From assembly GCA_014905825.1 (NCBI GenBank), contig JACGCN010000003.1, forward strand, positions 1,860,001-1,924,000: a DNA stretch of 64,000 bases. The letters run 5' to 3'. The position numbers and the translations under genes are program-made. The notes under the pieces are model-generated. The model searched no databases. It had not been told where the DNA came from and saw only the letters and a program-made list of their open reading frames with translations. Of the stretch, positions 55,653 through 64,000 are shown in pieces. Origin of the DNA: Lyophyllum atratum. Its lineage: Eukaryota; Basidiomycota; Agaricomycetes; Agaricales; Lyophyllaceae. How positions within the stretch are numbered: the stretch's first letter is position 1; each line of letters begins with the position of its first letter.

Positions 55653-56595
55653 TCAGACGGCGGCATTTTGTATGCGGATGCGGGCCGGGGCGATATTAAT
55701 GCGCGCGAGAGACATGCGGGCGCTGGGGTTGGTCAGAGGGCCTGCCGTGCTCTGCCCACCAAGTGGGGAGGTCGGGACGGCGAGGGCAAGGCGGTGCTGC
55801 CAGGTGTAGATGTGTGGCGTGACCGAGGGGGGTGGGGAGGGAGTCAGCATGGAGTGCATCTCGCGTGCGTATAGGTTATCGGTGGGCGTCGAAGGAGAGA
55901 GGGGTGAGACGGGGCTCGGCGAGGATGGCTCGTTGGGGATGCTGATCGGGGTGATGTTGAGGGCACGGCGGGCGGTGGGCGAATGCGGAGGTGCGATGGA
56001 GGCCTCTGTCTCTATCTCCGTGGCTGTGGTGGAGTTACGGAGGGAGGACGGGGGAAGGAAGACGGGTCCAGTTGAGACTGTGGCGGAGCGTGGGCGGCTG
56101 ACGCGAAGTAGTCTCGCTTGATCGCTAGCGCCTTCTGCAGCGGAACCTGTGGTGACGTGAAAATTAAGCATTAGGGTCTCACGACGTAGAGTAGTTCTCC
56201 TTACCCCTGCGACCTATCCAATCCGAAGATGTACCACCAGCGAGCCAACGAGGTTCCCAATCAACATTCGAGTACGCGTCTGCAATAAGAAGAGCAGGAT
56301 CGTCGGAGCCGACTGCCATGGGGCTCCCGCGGTCACTATCACTGGCCTCGCTGGACTCTGAACTCTCTGCGCCCGTCTCGGCCACTAGGGCTCTCATTGC
56401 CTCCCGCTCCTGACGATACGCTTCAGTGTCAGTGAAGACCTCGCGTTGCGCGTCGCGGTTGAACTCGTCAGATTCAGGGTCAAATCGATTTGAGATGCTC
56501 CATTTTTCTACATCCAAGTCGACATATTCTGGTTCCGTTCGCACGGCCACAGCAGGAGATGCGGTGTAGAGAGAAGAAAAGAGAGCGCGGCCCAT
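55653..56595 (-). CDS. hypothetical acidic and Ser/Pro-rich protein
   Basis: Not recognised. Start ATG 56595 (MGRALFSSLYTASPAVAVRT), then EPEYVDLDVEKWSISNRFDP and REVFTDTEAYRQEREAMRAL, an acidic helical stretch, SSESSEASDSDRGSP, and WEPRWLAGGTSSDWIGRRG. One intron (near 56145-56202) joins in phase to SAAEGASDQARLLRVSRPRS. The second exon is proline/serine-rich (SSPSPVSPLSPSTPTDNLYA) and ends RIRIQNAAV at 55653. Only the N-terminal third looks folded. It is divergent from the VPS9 gene. No function can be assigned. Confidence 0.6.
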
Positions 56596-57182
56596 GTCAC
56601 TGATAGATTAGACGGTGATTTCGGCTGAAGAGCGGTGGCTTTTAAGGGATAGGGTATTGAGAAAAGAAGGGGTATGGGTAGATGATACAAGGAACAGCCA
56701 AGAGGTGATGGGACAGAACGAAGAAGATGCCACAGAAGAAGATCCAAACAACAACAGCTTTCAACAAATTCCCTTTTACGGAATCTGGCCGTGAAAGATC
56801 ATTGCCATCCCACATGTCTCGACATCATTCAACTGCCAGTTATCATAGCAATGTAGCCCATATTGAGCCATGTACTCGGCAAATACCTGCTCTGCTGACT
56901 GTGGCCTCTTCCCATGCAGTTTAAGTGACAAAAATCCATCTTAAAGTCTAAAACTTTGCCGAGAATAAGCGCTAAGCGCTTGAGCTTTCGTCCACACCTA
57001 AAATCGTTGGCAAGCGTACAGTTTAGCGCGTTGCCGACGACGATAGACGCGCGTTGCCTCTAAGTAGTACCACGTGGGAGAGAGTACGAGTCACATGACT
57101 GTGGCTGCCATCTTTGGAACACGACGTAGAGCTTGCCTGCAGCTCGCGCCAGGCGGTGCATATTTACGACCACCACGACCCG
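56596..57182. promoter_or_regulatory. divergent promoter hypothetical gene / VPS9
   Basis: 587 bases between two divergent start codons. Contains AGCGCTTGAGC-like words and a GCGCGTTGCC stretch near 57030-57060; no established element recognised. Confidence 0.4.
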
Positions 57183-60012
57183 ATGGACTCTCCTGTAGAA
57201 CCCAAACCAGATCTCCCCACATCCGACGCCGATACCACACGTCCCCCAGCCCATGTACTAACCGATCAGACCGCTCTCACCGAACCCAACCCATGGAGCG
57301 GTGTCATAGATGCCGATAACGCAGAGCCACAGTCGGACGATGAAGAGAAGGCTCTACGGACACCAGATCCATCGCTCTTGGACCAGTCCATAGCCCATGG
57401 ATTAGAGTCAACACGGCCACCGAGCCCGCAGAAGCCACCGCAGGTTTCACAGGATGTTCTCAACCAGTTTGATCCACTTGCGAGTTTGGAAGAGGAAGCC
57501 GCACGGGGAGCATGGGAAACCTCAGAGTCGCACCCCCCACCACCACCACCTCCACGGACGCCCTCACCTAAACCACCCGCCTTGCCGTTGAAAGACAATC
57601 TGGCGTCTTCACCGCCCGTGTCCCCGCTATCCTCCGGTGCACTCTCATCCACGTCCCCCTTTCCGTCTCTGGCAGCATTTGCTCGTAGTTTCTCAATACC
57701 TGCACTCTCTCGCACGCGACCCACCTCACTCGACGCCGCCAAGCCTGTCCCGTCCCCCGCGACTTTGTCTTCCTTTGCCGCACAGCAGGAAACCTCGCGA
57801 AGCGGCGCCACGACACCCAACAAACACATTCCATCGCCCATCGTCACGCCTAGTGGCAGTGGGACCGCCTCCCCCGTCCCTGGATCCCAGGGCGAAGTCC
57901 CATTTGACTTTCAGAACTTCCTGGACCAGATGAAAAGTCGCAATGCCGAGCCTGTGTCTAAATATCTGCGATCGTATGTGATTCCCGTAAACTATCATTT
58001 GCGCGTCTCTTTGACTCATTCCGACCTGCATCCTAGGTTCTTGAGTAACTTTGCTAAGCGTACGTTCACGGTGAACGACCAGGTGAAGATCATCAACGAT
58101 TTCCTGAATGTGAGCATCGGCATTGGGTCGCGTCGTTTGTCATTAAGCCTCTTCCCAGTTTATTGCGGGGCAGATGCGTTCGTGTGAGGTTTGGAAGAAT
58201 GCTTCAGAAGCAGAATTCGACAACGCCATGGAAGGCATGGAGAAGCTGGTCATGAATCGCCTTTATGAGTTGTTCGTGCCGTACCTATCAACATCTCAGC
58301 TCGTCTTCTGACGCCTTCTCATCCCACGCAGCACTTTCACACCACAAGTTGTGCATGCTATCCCGTCAAGACCAATAACCGCTGACGATCTTGAGCGCGA
58401 CCGTGTCCTCTCGCAACGTATCGCGCTCTTTGGCTGGATAGAGGAAAAACATCTTGATGTGCCCGAGGGTGAAGGAAGCGCAGGTTTCCTTCTGTTTGCG
58501 CAGCAAGGTTGGAGCTTCACCACTTCGACCGATATGCCATCTGATTCTTTCCAGAGTTGATGAAGATTAATCACTACAAAGCCCCTAGAGATAAATTGAT
58601 CTGTATACTTAATTGCTGTAAAGTCATATATGGTATGTTCAACGGGTCAACTAGCATGTTCCTCTAACTAACATGCGACTGTAGGCCTAATACGACATCT
58701 GAGGATCGATGAGGGCGCCGACGCGTTCGTTCCTGTTCTCATATACGTGGTCCTGAAAGCGAATCCGGATCATCTACTCTCCAATGTCGAGTAAGTCCAG
58801 TGACACTTCTAGTAAACGATAAATTTTTGAAAGCCGGGCGCATAGGTTCATCAACAGATTTCGAAATCCTGAGAAACTGCAGAGTGAAGCAGGATATTAT
58901 CTCTCCAGCCTCGTGCGTTCTCTGCTTCCCCCGTAAGATTTGGCCTCGTACTGATACTTTGGCAGATGGGTGCTGTCTCCTTTATTGAGACGATGGATCA
59001 CACCTCCCTTTCCAACATATCACAGGAAGAATTTGAGAGGTGCGCCTCATTCTCAGTTTTAATGCATTTAAGCCGAACTGACACCTCTCAAAGGAACGTC
59101 GAAGACGCCATCCAAGCCCTGCCTCCATCATCCACTAACTCGCCTCTTCTTGCACATGCAACCGCAACACAAGGCCTGCCCCAAGCCATCATCTCCCCAC
59201 ATGCGGGCGAGGAATCCGCGCAACCTCTCTCAATATCTACGCCCTCACAAACCATATCCGACGACGCCAAACGCCTCCTTCAGAAGACCGGCGACACGAT
59301 ATCCAAACCCCTCAACGCTATCGGCCGCATATTCAGCGAAGCACTCGACGGTGCCGAAGGCAAGCTCTCCTACCTCCCCGGGCCATTCGCACCCTTCGAG
59401 CTCGGACGGGAACAGCGGGAACAGGCCAAGCAAGGTGGTGCCCCCTCGCAGATACCACCACGCTGGACACACGCCGATCAATGGCAGAGCGACTCACGCT
59501 CAGGATCGCCGGGGCTGATGCAGCCCCCGCAGACACCGTACTCAGCGGGCGACGGGGCGTACACGCCGCCGATACAAACACCGTACAAGCCGCGCGTGAG
59601 GCGGGTGTCGCCGTCGTATTCGTCGCCTGCGGGCTCGCCTGGGTTCGCACCAGAGGATACGCCGTCAAGGTCGGGACCGTATACCCACCAGGCGCTCGCG
59701 ATGGGTCCGTCACAGCAGCAGTTGCTCTCCCCGACGCTCGTGTCCCCGCGGGTGCAGTCCCTTGCGACGGGACATGGACATGGTGGAGGGGGGGAATCGG
59801 TTTCGCGGACGCCGACGCCGAATTTGGACTTGACGGGGATGCAGAGGCAGATTGATGTGGCGCATGAGCATGCGGCGACGGCGGCGAGGGAGACGCTGGT
59901 GCAGATATTCCCGGGGGTGGAGGTAGAGGTGGTTGAGTTGGTGTTGGAGGCGAATGAGGGCGATTTGGGGAAGAGTATAGAGGCACTGCTGGAGATGAGT
60001 AGTGGATCATAG
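57183..60012 (+). CDS. VPS9: Rab5-type guanine nucleotide exchange factor, VPS9 and CUE domains
   Basis: Activates Vps21/Rab5 in endosome and vacuole trafficking; the CUE domain binds ubiquitin. The chosen start is ATG 57183 ([20 protein letters not shown]); the frame upstream has no ATG. The first 240 residues are disordered and Pro/Ser-rich. Then [42 protein letters not shown] and a helical bundle; the VPS9 core has [20 protein letters not shown] and [20 protein letters not shown], then [18 protein letters not shown] second disordered region ([20 protein letters not shown]) precedes the CUE domain, [20 protein letters not shown] and [20 protein letters not shown], ending at 60012. Six short introns lie in the middle. 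Order and motifs match yeast Vps9 and Rabex-like proteins. Confidence 0.87.
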
Positions 60013-60192
60013 CAGGGTTGTGTTGTGTAGGGTGGGACTGCTTGAGAGACGTTAGGGTTGGATTATTTGCACTCTAGGTTGCCTAATCATGCATGATTTC
60101 TTTCCGTGGCACATATACGTTCCTATTCCTTATGGACGTGACATTTCGGCAAGGGAGACATATCCTGGTTCCGGCTGAGATTACGTCATCCA

Positions 60193-60625
60193 ATGCCGAG
60201 TCCCTACCTCCCTCATGCCATCTACTCCGTGGCCGTAGTTTCTATCTCGATACACCTCGTGAATCAACGAAAACTAGCCAGCGATGAGCGGGCGCGTATA
60301 ACTGCGCAGACGTCCATATTGGAGTCCATCTCCGAGCAGCTGCGGTCCGACAAGCCACTCTCCGAAAACGAACTCGAGAAACTCAGGCGCCTTGCGCGTC
60401 CGATTGAGCGCACCCCTTCTGACGAGGTGACGGGAGAGAGTATAGGGTGGAAGGAGATCTTTTTGGGGAGGAAGAAGGAGGAGGGGACGGAGATGAGTAA
60501 ATGGGACAAGAAGGATGTTGAAAAAAGTGAGTCTTTCGTGGTCGTACACTGCCAACAGCGGAGGGACGTGTCTTGTGTCTGACCTCGTATCATATTCAAT
60601 AGTGCAACAGGACATGGGGAAATAA
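60193..60625 (+). CDS. small single-pass membrane protein, hypothetical
   Basis: ATG 60193 encodes MPSPYLPHAIYSVAVVSISI, one hydrophobic segment at residues 6-22, then a charged helix LASDERARITAQTSILESIS and EQLRSDKPLSENELEKLRRL. It ends WKEIFLGRKKEEGTEMSKWD KKDVEK. A final intron (about 60526-60601) adds MQQDMGK and the TAA at 60623-60625. A small mitochondrial or ER tail-anchored-like protein is plausible from topology, but no family was recognised. It follows VPS9 by 180 bases on the same strand. Confidence 0.6.
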
Positions 60626-61603
60626 ACCCGCATTAGGTGCGTTCCCAGTTGGGTGGAACAATCATCATGGACTGAGCAGACGTAGCTTTATAGTCACTGG
60701 CATATACTTATAACCCGACACCCGGATATAATTTTTGACTCCTCCATCTCGTTCTATGCTGCAAGTCCTCCGCTATGACCATCCAGAAATGTCGATAATC
60801 ATGCGACAGACGCGTGAAATATATCAGGAAGCACAACGTGAATGTTGTCCACCTTTCTCCATATTTCCGGTTTGCATCCCCTTTATGATACATTACAGGC
60901 CCTAAAGGACAAACTTCTGAATAGAGGGTGTATCTGATGATTCGATGCATGTTCCACGTCCACTAGAACCCGTGAAACAACCGATCGGTCGTCGCCTCCC
61001 CAATGAGCCTCCTGAGCACCAAGCATCGCCGAATATTGCATCCACCGTCCACCGGTACGGAAGTGCTGCCCGTGGAGAGTACGGAATAGTGGTCTCTTCT
61101 CGTCTCTTCTGGGCTGTTCAGGGTAAAGCCTCGTCTTCCAGCCTGTGCTATTTGTTTTTTCGAAGTCTGGGGTCTGATATCCAAGGCCATAGCTGATGAT
61201 CACTCTGATTACGACTCTCGTGTCGTGTCTGGTGCTTTTGTGTGGAAACTTATGTTCTTGTTCATGGGTACCACACTCATCCCTCGGGTTCGATGACAAG
61301 GCCCCGGAAGGGCGCTTCCCGCAACGTCAGGAAAGGTATCCTTACGCACTGTGGCTCATGAGGTAGCGCAGCCCGCCCATGGAGTACACATGCACTCTCT
61401 GAAAGAGGAGGTGATTGCGGCGGACACGCAGCGCACGTCGACGAGATGACGTACCACACCTGTTCACATAATTGACAGATCCACTTCCCTCGACTAGGCA
61501 GCATATCTTTTGCGAATTTCAGTAGGCTCGAGACAGAGAGAAAGTTACGTTCGTATAGTAGGCTGTACATTAATACACTGGCGTTTAGAGCCATGTCCGG
61601 TGG
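60626..61603. other. intergenic region, no gene recognised
   Basis: About 1 kb between the small membrane protein and the end of the MFS gene. Open frames of 60-140 codons on both strands have no recognisable motif. Confidence 0.35.
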
Positions 61604-64000
61604 TTAAAGAGTATATCTGTAGCCACTCCATTCATCTCCCTTTTCTCTCTTTGCATCTGCTACCGTGTCGAACCTCCCGTTCTTCTCGTTGCCCTCTGTA
61701 CCTTCTTTGCCGATTATTTCGTCCCTCTCCCCTCTGTCACGGCGAGCATTCTCTCTTTTAAGCAAGAACAACATTAGCACTGATGAGGTGATCCCCAAAC
61801 CGATGTACATGAGGACTAGTCCGTGACCTATGGTGACAGGTCAGTCCGCAGACGTCAAAAGGACATACAAGTGCGCCTCACCAAGTGTATACCAAGGCTT
61901 GTCAGCGGCGCGATACTGTGCAAGAAGATTTAGCATCAGAGCAATCGAATAAGAACGGTATACTGACAACGTTGGAGCTGACTGCTCCATTCAAGTTACC
62001 GCTGCAAGGCATTAGCGTTAGAGCTAGGACGATGGCAGAAGAGTTTGGATACTGACAAGCCAATGACCATGGCAAGTGAGACACTGCGCTTGTAGGATCC
62101 CTCTACATTGTTTGAAACCCACGCACTGGATCGCCATCAGCGAAGTCCGTATAAGAGGGAAGATAACGTCGGTACGCACATAGTATTCGCTAAAATCCAG
62201 TTTAAAAATATTAGCGTTGACGGCCTTGAACTAACTACAGGTGGAACTTACGGATAACGGGATAAATTCCACTGATAACCCATTCGATGAGTCGTAGATT
62301 TAGAGCGTATGGAGGTTGCTTACCAAGTGGCCAGGTATACAGCAAAGTAGGATAGGGCCGGTTTTCTTGATGAGATGAGAATAATATAACCCGCGGCGCC
62401 TACTCCGTCTCATCATCAAAAGAAACTAAAAGCAACAGAGAAGTGTACAAACCGAGGCACAAAAATCCACTATCACCCTCGAATCAGTATGGCGGTGTGT
62501 GATGGGGTAGGGGGACGTACATGTTGAAATATCCTCGATGACCCACTCGGTCCGCAATATAACCTACAATGCAGGTGACAAGACCCGCGAACACGTACAC
62601 CGGGACAGTTAGAAGATTAGCGGGGGTGGCCTTGAAGCCTATTTAAATTTGATTTTAATGCTACAATAAGCCGATAAGGTGTCATACCAAGCTATAACGT
62701 GATAAATTGTCAGATTCGTGCCCAACCGCAGTGAACTGCACGTACTTGGTTGATGATAGTTGGCAAGAAGAGAGAGAATGCATAGAGGGGCGCGTCACAA
62801 CCCATGTATACGACCACTGGTTCCGAAGCATCAATGGGATGACCCACAACAGGTCAAAAAGGCACGTACTCCCTAGCCATGTTTTCCAGTCGCGCAAGCT
62901 CTTCCAAATGTACTTCATTTTTAATTTTTCACCAGCAGCACTAAACTGATCGTCACCCTGCAGGCGTCTCACAACGACAGTCCTCTCCGCCTCGGACAAG
63001 AACTTGGCGGTGTCGGGGAAATCTTGAATGATCCAGAACGAAGCTATACCTGCAAGAACGGTAGCTAAACCCTCTAGGACTAAGCAAAAGTTAGAAGTCT
63101 CGTCATGCATATTTGCCATGGCCTGGGCGTACTAAATATCCAAGCCCAGGCAGGTTTGCCGCCAATTCCATCCATCTTCGAGATTGCAGCCTGAGGACTC
63201 CCAGTCATTACAGAGCGTCATGAAAATCAGGGATGCACCGACGGCAAGAAGACCACCGAAGGCGCCCGATACACTAGCCGCCGAGAAAAACACCGCAGCG
63301 CGGATACCAAATTCGGATCGTTTGTACCAGCTAATTCATGATTAGTGTTTCAGAGGAGTGGGAAATGTTCGTAGAGACACACCATGACAGATAGTAATTA
63401 ACGCCGGGGAATAAACCTGCTTCGAACACTCCGAGCATCCATCTCATTCCTGAGAAGCATGGTTGAACGAGGAAGGGAGCGCTCAAAGTAGGAAAGGTAC
63501 CAACCCATAAGGCCACCGAAGTTATGGACTACACCTTGAAGAGTCTTGATCATGTCAGTCGAATGGAGCTGTTCGCTCCCACAGTATGATGCATACCATC
63601 ATTACGCCCCATAACAGCATCAAGAAAGAAAGCCATATGGATGGACGTAGACGTTTTAGGAACACATTGGATGGTACTTCGAAGATGGCGTAACTGAAGA
63701 AGAATATCTGTTGTGCAAGCCTCAGTACGCGTCCTCGTTGAGGTCGCTAGGAAAGAGACTTACCGTTAAAGTAAGGAGGTATTGGTTTTCGGTTATGTGA
63801 AGATCGACGGTCAGGTTATACAGCTATTCCTAAATCAGGACCAGGTCCCTTATCCTCGGTACGAGAAGACACACACCTTTGCACTGAGATTCAGAAGACA
63901 TATTAGCCCTATACGATCGAGTGAGACTATGATAGAGTACATACTTGCCAATACTGGTACGATCAAGGAAGCTAAGCAGGTACAAGAACGACAACCACGG
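61604..64000 (-). CDS. MFS transporter, allantoate permease (ACS) family, 5' end beyond window
   Basis: Plasma-membrane transporter for an organic anion such as a carboxylate or vitamin. Near the right edge the minus strand reads FLYLLSFLDRTSIG (helix 1 of this family), then MRWMLGVFEAGLFPGVNYYL (helix 4), YKRSEFGIRAAVFFSAASVS and GAFGGLLAVG, the loop ISKMDGIGGKPAWAWIF typical of the allantoate/Dal5 group, then EGLATVLAGIASFWIIQDFP and TAKFLSEAERTVVVRRLQGD. The C-terminus, after many introns, is MYIGLGITSSVLMLFLLKRE NARRDRGERDE, ending at 61604. The first exon(s) lie outside. Intron density is high (ten or more). Substrate cannot be told. Confidence 0.78.

Noticed and set aside
57114..57182. 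Upstream extension of VPS9
   Set aside because: The frame opens at TTG; the first ATG is at 57183.
57266..57847. 193-codon minus-strand frame
   Set aside because: Shadow of the Pro/Ser-rich N-terminus of VPS9; no motif.
59333..60010. 225-codon minus-strand frame opposite VPS9
   Set aside because: Low-complexity Pro/Ser/Ala mirror of the VPS9 3' exon; the plus strand has the CUE domain and correct stop.

Overview
The window reads as nuclear DNA of a mushroom-forming basidiomycete (Agaricomycetes). Genes are dense and on both strands, most are cut by introns of about 45-70 bases with GT..AG borders, and many products are families typical of such genomes: F-box proteins with degenerate C-terminal repeats, GH16 glucanases, BCS1-like AAA ATPases, wax-synthase-like acyltransferases, and a KDZ transposon with CxC cysteine clusters. 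This placement is inferred from gene content only. Exon joins were worked out by hand, so splice borders are models.

1-12 kb: an F-box protein, an EFM7-type protein methyltransferase, the peroxisomal import receptor PEX7 divergent from a class II-like sirtuin, two related CCHC zinc proteins (one and three copies of C-x2-C-x19-H-x3-C), and a protein built from at least five GAL4-type Zn2Cys6-like modules. 12-17.4 kb: three tandem secreted GH16 glucanases on the minus strand. 18-36 kb: mostly housekeeping genes, namely NAD(P)HX dehydratase, phosphoglucomutase, a C2H2 zinc protein, a BCS1-like ATPase, dolichyl-diphosphatase, pantothenate synthetase and a wax-synthase-like acyltransferase. This stretch also holds a decayed LINE-type fragment and a likely GPI-anchored protein.

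36-50 kb is the accessory heart of the window: a tandem family of methyltransferase-like genes. It has four apparently intact copies, a truncated relic (36159) with a complete 5.4-kb KDZ transposon inserted at its edge, and a terminal pseudogene (49016) whose middle has been inverted between two 8-bp palindromes. The KDZ element (36472-41838) has 34-bp inverted ends (31 of 34 match), an exact 8-bp target duplication, an apparently intact transposase with CxC5/CxC6-like clusters, a companion gene on the other strand, and seven same-orientation subterminal motifs.

51-64 kb returns to core genes: HMG-CoA synthase (mevalonate pathway), an Rpp40-like RNase P/MRP subunit, an unknown acidic/proline-rich protein, a VPS9-CUE Rab5 exchange factor, a small membrane protein, and an MFS transporter of the allantoate-permease family that runs off the right end. 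No rRNA, tRNA or CRISPR array could be supported.
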